Source: Ruminococcus sp. (GTDB lineage Bacteria > Bacillota > Clostridia > Oscillospirales > Acutalibacteraceae). Taken from it: 64,000 bases of DNA. This document shows, piece after piece, positions 43,790-50,952 of the stretch. The notes under the pieces are model-generated. The model saw only the letters and a program-made list of their open reading frames with translations, had not been told where the DNA came from and searched no databases. Position 1 is the first letter of the stretch. Every line of letters begins with the position of its first letter. The stretch spans positions 104,448-168,447 of the forward strand of contig JALELS010000014.1 of assembly GCA_022768065.1 (NCBI GenBank), in the 5' to 3' direction. A program made the translations under genes and the position numbers.

Positions 43790-44908
43790 TTATTCCTCCA
43801 GCTTTTTCTGAGACTGCATTTTGAGATATGCATTTATAAACCCGTCAATATCGCCGTCCATTACCGCATTGATATTACCCATTTCATATCCTGTGCGGTT
43901 ATCCTTAACAAGGGTGTACGGCATAAACACATAAGAGCGTATCTGGTTGCCCCAGCCTATCTCTTTTTGGTCGCCCTTAATATCCGAAATTTTGTCAAGA
44001 TGCTCACGCTCTTTAATTTCGAGGAGCTTGGATTTTAACATTCGCATGGCAACCTCGCGGTTTTGATGCTGACTTCTTTCGACCTGGCATGCAACTACGA
44101 TTCCGGTGGGAATATGAGTAAGTCTTACCGCCGATGAAGTCTTATTTACCTTTTGACCGCCCGCACCGCTTGAACGGTAAACGTCCATTTTAATGTCCTC
44201 TGGAGCTATTTCAACTTCGACCGTATCGTCTATTTCGGGCATTACCTCGACGGAGGCAAACGAAGTATGACGTCTGCCTGCGGCGTCAAACGGCGAAACC
44301 CTTACAAGGCGGTGTATTCCCGTCTCGCTTTTCATAAATCCGTAGGCATTTTCGCCCTCTATGAGGATACTTGCCGATTTAAGCCCTGCCTCGTCGCCGT
44401 CAAGGAAGTCAAGCGTTGTGACTTTAAATCCGTGGCGCTCGCCCCAGCGGCAGTACATTCTGAAAAGCATCTGTGCCCAATCCTGCGCCTCTGTTCCGCC
44501 TGCACCGGCGTGGAACGTAAGAATTGCATTTTTGGCATCATATTCGCCGCTCAAAAGAGTTGTAAGAGTCATGGTATCAAGGTCTTTTTCAAACTTTTCG
44601 ACACTCTCGGTACACTCTTCGAGCATACCCTCGTCCTCTTCCTCATTTGAAAGCTCTATCATAACAAGTGCGTCGTCATAATCCTGCCGAAGCTTTTCGT
44701 AAGAAGCTACTTTGTTTTTCAGATTGCTTGTGCGCTGAACAACCTTTTGAGAATTGGCTATATCATCCCAAAAGCCGTCAACGGTCTGCTCTTTTTCAAG
44801 CTGCGCTATCTCCTCTTTCATCTTATCAAGACCCAGAGCCTCGGAAAGATCGTTTAACGCCTTTTCGTGGTTTATAAGTCGCAGTCTCAATTCTTCGTAT
44901 TGAAGCAT
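43790..44908 (-). CDS. prfB: Peptide chain release factor 2
   Basis: RF2 ends translation at UGA and UAA. The GGQ loop reads RSSGAGGQKVNKT, and the codon-reading region is present. The length of 372 residues is full, in one frame from MLQYEELRLRL, so the +1 programmed frameshift used in most bacteria to autoregulate RF2 is absent here. It stands alone between metA and a terminator. Confidence 0.95.
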   Translation of the reverse strand: MLQYEELRLRLINHEKALNDLSEALGLDKMKEEIAQLEKEQTVDGFWDDIANSQKVVQRTSNLKNKVASYEKLRQDYDDALVMIELSNEEEDEGMLEECTESVEKFEKDLDTMTLTTLLSGEYDAKNAILTFHAGAGGTEAQDWAQMLFRMYCRWGERHGFKVTTLDFLDGDEAGLKSASILIEGENAYGFMKSETGIHRLVRVSPFDAAGRRHTSFASVEVMPEIDDTVEVEIAPEDIKMDVYRSSGAGGQKVNKTSSAVRLTHIPTGIVVACQVERSQHQNREVAMRMLKSKLLEIKEREHLDKISDIKGDQKEIGWGNQIRSYVFMPYTLVKDNRTGYEMGNINAVMDGDIDGFINAYLKMQSQKKLEE

Positions 44909-44975
44909 AAATAAAATTCCTTTACTTATATATTTTTATGTATTTACAAAGTTGTAATTCAAAATTTCTCAACGG

Positions 44976-45893
44976 CTATTTAATATCGGCTATATCATAA
45001 GGCGTTTTTTGATACACAAAATAATTAAGCCAATTTTGGAAAAGCAAGCTTGCTGCGCCGCGCCAGGTATCCACCGGTGTTTTTTTGATGTCGTTATCGG
45101 GGAAATAATTGTGCGGCATCTTTATATCAAGACCCTTTTTCAAATCGCGGAAGTACTCGCGTGCCAAGGTGTCGCTGTCGTATTCGCAATGGCCCGAACA
45201 GTAAAAATTACGGCACGCCATATCCGAAACAAGATGTACTCCGGCTTCCTCGGAATAAGACAAAATCTGAAGATCCTTTACTCTTATTATATCCTCTTTT
45301 CTGTTTTCCGTATGACGTGAATGAGGAACATAAAATACGTCCGAAAATCCGCGCAAAAGCGGGTGATACAAATCGAGCGGTTGGTGGCGGAATACGCCGA
45401 AAACCTTTTCGGGAAGCAGGTGTTTCGGAATACCGTAATTATAGTAAAGCGCCGCCTGCGCTCCCCAACATATATTAAACGTGGAATACACGTTTGTTTT
45501 CGCCCAGTCAAATATTTTGCAGAGCTCGTCCCAATAATCGACCTCTTCAAAATCCATCATTTCAACGGGCGCGCCGGTAACTATCATACCGTCAAATTTT
45601 TCGTCTTTGACATCGTCGTAGGTTTTATAGAATTTGAGCATATGCTCCCTTGACACATTTTTTGAAATATGACTTTTTACCTGCAACAAATCTATTTCAA
45701 GCTGCAGCGGAGAATTACTGAGAAGCCTTAAAAGCTGAGTTTCGGTCTCAATTTTTGTAGGCATTAAATTAAGTATTATAATTTTAAGCGGACGAATGTC
45801 CTGTTTGACGGCTCTGTCCTCCGTCATAACAAATATATTTTCAAGTTCCAGGCTATGATGTGCCGGAAGCTGATTATCTATTTTTATGGGCAT
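44976..45893 (-). CDS. metA: Homoserine O-acetyltransferase MetA
   Basis: Activates homoserine for methionine synthesis. The catalytic Cys is in [15 protein letters not shown], and the family N-terminus [20 protein letters not shown] is clear, so I start at 45893 behind [23 protein letters not shown] has Glu where succinyl-specific MetA has Gly. In this family that position is tied to acetyl-CoA use, so acetylation is likely. About 305 residues. No SAM riboswitch is seen upstream. Confidence 0.95.
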   Translation of the reverse strand: MPIKIDNQLPAHHSLELENIFVMTEDRAVKQDIRPLKIIILNLMPTKIETETQLLRLLSNSPLQLEIDLLQVKSHISKNVSREHMLKFYKTYDDVKDEKFDGMIVTGAPVEMMDFEEVDYWDELCKIFDWAKTNVYSTFNICWGAQAALYYNYGIPKHLLPEKVFGVFRHQPLDLYHPLLRGFSDVFYVPHSRHTENRKEDIIRVKDLQILSYSEEAGVHLVSDMACRNFYCSGHCEYDSDTLAREYFRDLKKGLDIKMPHNYFPDNDIKKTPVDTWRGAASLLFQNWLNYFVYQKTPYDIADIK

Positions 45894-45956
45894 ACAGCCA
45901 CCCTCTTTCAGGAAGACGAACTTCGGGCACATACCCAAATTAAGTTCTGACAAAGT

Positions 45957-45985
45957 ATTATATCATAACACATCGTCGTTTGCAA
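45957..45985 (-). promoter_or_regulatory. Promoter of metA
   Basis: Minus strand TTGCAA (45980-45985), 17 bases, TATAAT (45957-45962), giving a leader of about 55 nt, too short for a SAM riboswitch. Confidence 0.65.
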
Positions 45986-45998
45986 TGCCGATACACAT

Positions 45999-46030
45999 AA
46001 AAATACCCCGACCGACGGTCGGGGTATTTT
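45999..46030 (-). terminator. Terminator of the ten-gene surface operon
   Basis: AAAATACCCCGACC-GTC-GGTCGGGGTATTTT is a 14-bp perfect stem 25 bp after the last gene of the operon. The A/T ends could also let it act on the other strand. Confidence 0.85.
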
Positions 46031-46054
46031 AAACTTATTTATTGCCGTTTATAA

Positions 46055-47263
46055 TCAGCAAACGGGTTTTGTGTTTTCCTCTTCCTCGTCGTCCTTGCGT
46101 TTTTTACGAAGAATTATGAAGAATATAAGTGACAATCCACAAAGGAAAACAGCAGCTGCGGCGAGCGGATTTTCACGGATAAGTTCACCGGTTTTGGATA
46201 TTACCGGGTTATTCATTATCGGGTTGCCGCTGTCGCTCGGTTTGGTTACCGGAACTTCGCTTGTCGGCTCCTCTACGGGTGTGCCGGGAACAATAGTAAT
46301 AGTACCGTCGTCGTTAACGACAAAGTCGAGCCATAAGGTCTTGGTGCCCTTCGGAACAACTGCAATCTGCGAGCCGTCATCAAGTTTAATAACGGTTGTT
46401 TCTGTTGCCGTATCACTTACGCTTACCGAGAAAGTAGTCTTGCCGGCTACTTCACCGTTTTCGTCGGTGATTGTTACAACATGGAAACCGTCTTTAATAA
46501 CGTCAACGCTGTATGCACCGTCTTTTCCTGCCTCAGCCTTGATTTCGCCGAGGTCAATGTCGAGCTTAGCGCCCGGGAAAAGGTTTTTACCGCGATACAC
46601 ATTACCTCTCATACCCATACGAACACAAGGATCTTCGTGATCTCCGCCGGGATTTGTTGTACCCGAAGGATTGGTTGTACCCGAAGGATTGGTTGTGCCC
46701 GAAGGATTGGTAGTACCTGAAGGATTAGTTGTGCCTGAAGGATTGGTAGTACCCGAGGGATCGGTTGTACCTGAGGGATCTGTAGGAGCGGTCGGCTCTG
46801 TGGGTCTTGTGGGATCCGTAGGAGCTGTCGGCTCAGTGGGATTTGTAGGCTCGGTAGGTTCTGTGGGATTTGTAGTCGGTTCCGTGGGTCCGAAGCATTT
46901 TTTAAATGTGAACACAATGTTCATATCGGTGGTAACCGAGTCAAATCTCAGCATACCGTACTGCAATTTATCGGTATAATCCTTGCCGTTTACCGTGACA
47001 CGTTTTATATGGCTGTCAAGTTTTGCGACAGCGCCGAGAGAAAGCGAATCGAAACGGTTAACGGTGAACTTAGCACCGCTTGCAATAAGGTTGCCGTCTT
47101 TAAGGACATAACCTCCGTCGTTATACGTTACGGTAATTTCATGGGTACTCGGTACAACGGTTTTAAGCTGTGATTTGCCGATTTCACCTGCTTCGGCGAA
47201 AACGCAGAACTGCATGGCGAATATAAGGAAAACCGACAGCAGTACGCTGCAAACCTTTTTCAT
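46055..47263 (-). CDS. Surface protein with Pro/Thr and NPSGTT repeats and C-terminal membrane anchor
   Basis: The last gene of the surface operon, 402 residues. The signal peptide (KKVCSVLLSVFLIFAMQFCVFA) is followed by a beta-rich N domain to about 123. Then comes a repeat stalk (PTEPT units, then six NPSGTT-type units, 124-206), a second domain at about 207-330 (AYSVDVIKDGFHVVTITDENGE), and a linker. The C-terminus has ISKTGE, a hydrophobic helix at about 366-386 and a basic then acidic tail. That layout resembles a sortase sorting signal, but the motif lacks the LP of LPXTG, so a plain TM anchor is equally possible. It starts 45 bp after the last small paralogue, with AAGGAGGTGG. Confidence 0.82.
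   Translation of the reverse strand: MKKVCSVLLSVFLIFAMQFCVFAEAGEIGKSQLKTVVPSTHEITVTYNDGGYVLKDGNLIASGAKFTVNRFDSLSLGAVAKLDSHIKRVTVNGKDYTDKLQYGMLRFDSVTTDMNIVFTFKKCFGPTEPTTNPTEPTEPTNPTEPTAPTDPTRPTEPTAPTDPSGTTDPSGTTNPSGTTNPSGTTNPSGTTNPSGTTNPSGTTNPGGDHEDPCVRMGMRGNVYRGKNLFPGAKLDIDLGEIKAEAGKDGAYSVDVIKDGFHVVTITDENGEVAGKTTFSVSVSDTATETTVIKLDDGSQIAVVPKGTKTLWLDFVVNDDGTITIVPGTPVEEPTSEVPVTKPSDSGNPIMNNPVISKTGELIRENPLAAAAVFLCGLSLIFFIILRKKRKDDEEEENTKPVC
46651..46780 (-). repeat. 18-bp tandem repeats coding NPSGTT
   Basis: Six to seven copies of an 18-bp unit (AATCCTTCGGGTACAACC-like) in the stalk of the anchored surface protein. Such arrays can change copy number. There is no spacer structure, so it is not CRISPR. 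Confidence 0.8.
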
Positions 47264-47308
47264 GAAACCACCTCCTTATAAATTCTTAAAATTTAAATCT
47301 GACAGAAA

Positions 47309-47788
47309 TTATGCACCAACGTAAGCTACGGTGTAAGTCATAGTGCCTACATACTCAGCTATGGGAGCGTTGAAGTCAGCGATTGTAACGGTTGTTGCAG
47401 ACTTAACAGCGTCGTTAAGCTCGTGATATTCAGCGAGTTCGCCGTTTGCTACGGTGAAGGTGAGGAACTTATCTGTGCCGGCATTGGTCATTTTGCCTGC
47501 GTCGTTAGCTGCAGCGGTAACTGTAAGCTTAGCGCCGAGTTTAAGCTGAGAATCAACGGTGTAAGAAGCGTCCTGAGCTGTGGTGTCATTCCAAGCAACT
47601 ACGATTTCTGCAGGAATGGTAACGGTGTATGTTTCGGGATCCTGATCGTCCTTATCGGTTGTCTTTGTCTTAACCTGAACATCAGCGGTCTTGGGGTCTG
47701 AATCCTTTGTTATGGTTGCTGCGAATGAGGGAACAGCTATGGCTGCTATCATCATAACAGCAAGAAGAATAGATACTATCTTTTTCAT
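47309..47788 (-). CDS. Small secreted subunit, paralogue 7 of 7
   Basis: 159 residues with signal peptide KKIVSILLAVMMIAAIAVPSFA. The shared domain follows: YTVTIPAEIVVAWNDTT, a variant of the IYWGTE motif, then Gly/Leu strands (LKLGAKLTVTAA) and the closing strand IAEYVGTMTYTVAY. It is one of the two most diverged copies, and its ending resembles the C-terminus of the giant protein (IAEYSTTLTYTVDY). No cysteine and no anchor. It is the last of seven tandem copies, 43 bp after paralogue 6. I do not recognise the family. Confidence 0.85.
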   Translation of the reverse strand: MKKIVSILLAVMMIAAIAVPSFAATITKDSDPKTADVQVKTKTTDKDDQDPETYTVTIPAEIVVAWNDTTAQDASYTVDSQLKLGAKLTVTAAANDAGKMTNAGTDKFLTFTVANGELAEYHELNDAVKSATTVTIADFNAPIAEYVGTMTYTVAYVGA

Positions 47789-47831
47789 AATTGTAACTCC
47801 TTAATATACTTACTGTTTAATGTTAAATAAA

Positions 47832-48311
47832 TTATTTGTCAACTACTGCTGCTGTGAAGGTAACGGTAGCATCGCTGTAATCGGTGATGGTAGCGTTCCA
47901 AGCTGCTGCTGCAACGTCAACATTGATGGTGTAATCCTGGTCAACTACCTCGGCAGCAGTCTTAACAGAAGTGTCGCCGCTGAAGGTGTAAGGAATGGTA
48001 TAGCCGTTATCGGTAGCGGGTTTCATTTTGCCGTCGGCAGAAGCAACCGAAACGGAAAGGCGTTTGTCAGTCTTGAGAGTTGACTTAACGTTGTAAGTGA
48101 AAGCTGTGGTCGTAGCGCCCCATTTAACGCTCATTTCAGCAGGATATTCTACTGTGAAATAGCCGTCTGCGGGAACATTTGTTGTATCGGTCTTAACGGT
48201 TGCAGTACCTTTGCCGTCCGCTGTATCCTGAGTGATTGTAGCTGCAAAGGACGGAACGGAAACTGCTGCGAGCATAGCTGCCGCAAGAACTATTGAAAGT
48301 AACTTTTTCAT
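47832..48311 (-). CDS. Small secreted subunit, paralogue 6 of 7
   Basis: 159 residues. Signal peptide KKLLSIVLAAAMLAAVSVPSFA. The domain reads FTVEYPAEMSVKWGATTT, YNVKSTLKTDKRLSVSV, IPYTFSGDTS and a closing ITDYSDATVTFTAAV. It keeps the W-G pair and the second Trp (AAAWNATI) just before the last strand. No cysteine. Spaced 28 bp from paralogue 5. Confidence 0.85.
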   Translation of the reverse strand: MKKLLSIVLAAAMLAAVSVPSFAATITQDTADGKGTATVKTDTTNVPADGYFTVEYPAEMSVKWGATTTAFTYNVKSTLKTDKRLSVSVASADGKMKPATDNGYTIPYTFSGDTSVKTAAEVVDQDYTINVDVAAAAWNATITDYSDATVTFTAAVVDK

Positions 48312-48339
48312 AATATAACTCCTTTTCCGGATTTATTGA

Positions 48340-48813
48340 TTAAGCTATCGCTTCAACCGAAGCGGTAAAGGTAAGAGTATCTTCATACTCATCAATGGAA
48401 ACAGATTCCCAATTTTCCTTAGTAATATTGACATTTACCGAATATGCACTGTCGGTAACTGTTTCGTGACCGGTTGTTATGTTTGTATCACCGGCTATGG
48501 TATAAGGAAGAAGTCTGCCGCCGCCTGTATGGAGATTTGCATTGTCCTGAACCACAGTAACGCGAAGGTTATTGCCGCTCACAAGCGTACTCGATACAGT
48601 ATAGCCGATTTCGGTACTTTCGGTGCCCCAATAAATTGTGGTTTCTGCGGGATAAGAAACGGTAAACGAACCGCTTATTCCGCTTCTGTCGGTAACTACG
48701 GAAGAGTTACCGACGCCACCGGAAGTAGACTGGTCTATTGTAGCAGCAAAAGCGGGAACCGATATAGCCAAGAGCATTGCTGCCGCAATGACTATTGAAA
48801 TAAATTTTTTCAT
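48340..48813 (-). CDS. Small secreted subunit, paralogue 5 of 7
   Basis: 157 residues. Signal peptide KKFISIVIAAAMLLAISVPAFA. Canonical motif FTVSYPAETTIYWGTEST, then YTVSSTLVSGNNLRVTV, LLPYTIAGDTN, and NWESVSIDEYEDTLTFTASV. No cysteine. It shares AETTIYWGTEST with paralogue 4. Spaced 37 bp from it. Confidence 0.85.
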   Translation of the reverse strand: MKKFISIVIAAAMLLAISVPAFAATIDQSTSGGVGNSSVVTDRSGISGSFTVSYPAETTIYWGTESTEIGYTVSSTLVSGNNLRVTVVQDNANLHTGGGRLLPYTIAGDTNITTGHETVTDSAYSVNVNITKENWESVSIDEYEDTLTFTASVEAIA

Positions 48814-48850
48814 AATTGGTTCTCCTTGTCTTTTAAAGGGACTTCTGCTC

Positions 48851-49357
48851 TTAGATTGTAGCAGGACCTATCGAAACTGTAAGGGTAAGATTGCCCTCAT
48901 ACTCATCAACCGGAACCTTTGCCCAATCGGCTGCAGCAATATTTATTGCAGCGTTAACATCTTCACCTGCAACAACAGCAGATGCTGAAGTGTAAGCTGT
49001 GGTGCCAGCTACGCTGAAGGGAAGAGTGGCGGTGTTGCCGGATGCGTTAGCCTTGAGGTCGGTTGTGCCGGCTTCTTTTTCTACCGTAACATTGAGACGA
49101 TCGTTTGATTTAAGCTGGCATTTTACGTTGTAAGTAAAGTCAGTGCTCTCTGTGCCCCAGTAAATTGTGGTCTCTGCCGGGAAAGTTACTGTGTAAGATG
49201 TAGCCTCGGGACCGTCGGGACCGGTTTTAGTGGAAGTAATAACCTTAGCACGATCCGATGTATGGTCGCTTGTGAGAACTTTGTCTTCTGCAAAAGAAGG
49301 AATCGCCACAGCCAAGAGCATTGCTGCCGCAAGAGCTATTGAAAGTAATTTTTTCAT
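48851..49357 (-). CDS. Small secreted subunit, paralogue 4 of 7
   Basis: 168 residues. Signal peptide ends AIPSFA. It shares the segment STKTGPDGPE with paralogues 2 and 3 ahead of YTVTFPAETTIYWGTEST. The core continues YNVKCQLKSNDRLNVTV, LPFSVAGTTA and WAKVPVDEYEGNLTLTVSI. It is the only copy with a cysteine in the mature part (KCQL). Spaced 21 bp from paralogue 3. Confidence 0.85.
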   Translation of the reverse strand: MKKLLSIALAAAMLLAVAIPSFAEDKVLTSDHTSDRAKVITSTKTGPDGPEATSYTVTFPAETTIYWGTESTDFTYNVKCQLKSNDRLNVTVEKEAGTTDLKANASGNTATLPFSVAGTTAYTSASAVVAGEDVNAAINIAAADWAKVPVDEYEGNLTLTVSIGPATI

Positions 49358-49378
49358 CGTGGTTATCTCCTTTTAAAA

Positions 49379-49873
49379 TCAGTCAGCGTTAACGGTGAAA
49401 GTAAGAGTATCGCTGTATTCACCGACAATAGCGTTGTTCCAAGCGTCTGCGGGAACGGTTACTTTAAGAGCAAGGTCTTTTGCGGGATTGATAACGGGGC
49501 TTGAAGCCTCAAAAGCTGTGTCGCCCGAAAGAGTGTAGCTGAGAGTTTCGTTGCTGTCTTCAGCGAGTTTCATTGAGCCTGTGCCTGCAACGGTGATTTT
49601 GAGCTTCTGACCGTATTTAAGGTGAGACTCAGCAGTAAAGCCGGTAAGGTCGGTCTCTTCGGTGCCCCAGTAAATTGTGGTGTCAGCCGGAATTGTAACG
49701 GTGTATTTAACAGCGTCGTCTTCGGGCGAATCGGGGCCTGTTTTTGTGGAAGTCTTAACAATAGCCGTACCGGTATTGTCAGTCTCCTTGGTTATGGGAT
49801 TAGCTGCGAATGAGGGAACCGAAACTGCTGCGAGCATAGCCGCTGCAAGTGCAATTGAAATAAGTTTTTTCAT
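49379..49873 (-). CDS. Small secreted subunit, paralogue 3 of 7
   Basis: 164 residues. The first 31 residues differ from paralogue 2 at only two places, and the stretch TSTKTGPDSPEDDAVKYTV is identical, so the two arose by recent duplication or conversion. The core has IPADTTIYWGTEET, LKYGQKLKITVAGTGSMK, LSYTLSGDTAFEASSPVI and WNNAIVGEYSDTLTFTV. Ends right after the last strand. Spaced 23 bp from paralogue 2. Confidence 0.86.
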   Translation of the reverse strand: MKKLISIALAAAMLAAVSVPSFAANPITKETDNTGTAIVKTSTKTGPDSPEDDAVKYTVTIPADTTIYWGTEETDLTGFTAESHLKYGQKLKITVAGTGSMKLAEDSNETLSYTLSGDTAFEASSPVINPAKDLALKVTVPADAWNNAIVGEYSDTLTFTVNAD

Positions 49874-49896
49874 TGTAATTGTCTCCTTTTCAAAAA

Positions 49897-50406
49897 TTAA
49901 ACTTCAGCGGTGAAGGTAAGAGTGTCGTCGTAAACATCAACAACAGCCTTGTTCCAGTCTTCGCTGTTTATTGTAACCTTGAGGTTCTTGTCAACAGCCG
50001 GAGCTTCCTTGCTGCCGTAAATAACGGGGCTTGAAGCTTTGAATGCCGTGTCACCTGAAAGAGTATAGGGAAGAGTGTAAACTTCGCCTTTGGCGGCATC
50101 GGTCTTCATAGAGCCTGTGCCTGCTACGGTAACTTTGAGTGCCTGACCTCTCTTGAGGTGAGACTCAACAGAGTAAACGAGGTTTGTCTCTTCGGTGCCC
50201 CAGTAAATTTCTGTGTCGGCAGGAATTGTAACGGTGTATTTAACAGCATCATCCTCAGGCGAATCGGGGCCTGTTTTTGTAGATGTCTTAATTATGGTTG
50301 TGCCGGACTGTTCTGTATTTTTGGTTATGGGGTTAGCCGCAAATGCAGGAACCGAAACCGCTGCGAGCATAGCCGCTGCAAGTGCGATTGAAATAAGCTT
50401 TTTCAT
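49897..50406 (-). CDS. Small secreted subunit, paralogue 2 of 7
   Basis: 169 residues. Signal peptide ends VPAFA. Core: IPADTEIYWGTEET, YSVESHLKRGQALKVTVAGTGSMK, LPYTLSGDTAFKASSPVI, WNKAVVDVYDDTLTFTAEV. It is closest to paralogue 3; the two diverge mainly between the last two strands, where it has an insert of about six residues. No cysteine. Confidence 0.86.
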   Translation of the reverse strand: MKKLISIALAAAMLAAVSVPAFAANPITKNTEQSGTTIIKTSTKTGPDSPEDDAVKYTVTIPADTEIYWGTEETNLVYSVESHLKRGQALKVTVAGTGSMKTDAAKGEVYTLPYTLSGDTAFKASSPVIYGSKEAPAVDKNLKVTINSEDWNKAVVDVYDDTLTFTAEV

Positions 50407-50428
50407 AATTTTATCTCCTTATAAATTA

Positions 50429-50908
50429 TTACGCGTTGGTATATTCTGCCGTAAAGGTAAGAACATCGGTGTGCTCACCCGAAGCGGCTTTTTGCCATTC
50501 AGCCTCTGTGATGTTAACGGAGAGGTCATAAGACTTCATATAATCGCCCGGTAAAAACGCCATTTGCTCTGCGCCTGTAAGCGTGTAGGCGATAGTCTTT
50601 GAGCTGTCCAAAGTGTTGACAAGCTTTGAGCCGTTGAGCGACGAAACAGCCACCTTAACGGTCTTGCCGGGAGACAGCCACATTTTAGTTGCCGTAACCT
50701 TACCTATTGCGTAAGAAGTAGCTTCCCACGGTATTTCGGTATCGGCAGGAATTGTAAGCTCATACTCATCCTGTTTGCCCTCGCCGGTAGAAATCTTTAC
50801 GGAGCCTACGGGGTTCTCTTTGTTCAGCGTAGCCGGAGCCGCGAAAGACGGAACAGTCACGAGCGACAATAAAAGCACTGAGAGCAAAACTGATAATGTT
50901 TTCTTCAT
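50429..50908 (-). CDS. Small secreted subunit, paralogue 1 of 7 (divergent)
   Basis: 159 residues, the first small gene after the giant protein. Signal peptide KKTLSVLLSVLLLSLVTVPSFA. The domain is recognisable but diverged: YELTIPADTEIPWEATSY replaces the W-G motif, and the end is WQKAASGEHTDVLTFTAEY. The IPW form matches the giant protein's VTIPAEIDVPWGE better than the IYWGTE copies, so it may pack next to the giant protein. That last point is inference. AAGGAGGTGG precedes the start. Confidence 0.82.
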   Translation of the reverse strand: MKKTLSVLLSVLLLSLVTVPSFAAPATLNKENPVGSVKISTGEGKQDEYELTIPADTEIPWEATSYAIGKVTATKMWLSPGKTVKVAVSSLNGSKLVNTLDSSKTIAYTLTGAEQMAFLPGDYMKSYDLSVNITEAEWQKAASGEHTDVLTFTAEYTNA

Positions 50909-50952
50909 AGAACCACCTCCTTATGGTCTTGATAAAGCATTTAATTTGTTAA

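Noticed and set aside
45894-45998. SAM riboswitch upstream of metA
   Set aside because: The promoter lies about 60 bp from the start codon, leaving no room for an aptamer, and no SAM-I helices are visible.
46651-46780. Short direct repeats as a possible CRISPR array
   Set aside because: The 18-bp units are contiguous, in frame and protein-coding, with no spacers and no cas genes.
46671-46979. Plus-strand ORF with VVPEGL repeats
   Set aside because: Reverse complement of the NPSGTT stalk repeats; a shadow.
46055-47263. Canonical LPXTG sortase substrate
   Set aside because: The motif reads ISKTGE without LP and no sortase gene is in the window, so only a sorting-like layout is claimed.
47309-50908. 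Small paralogues as WxL-domain proteins
   Set aside because: They carry a W-G motif, not Trp-x-Leu pairs, and the C-terminal WxL consensus is missing. The partner proteins also lack clear DUF916/DUF3324 features.
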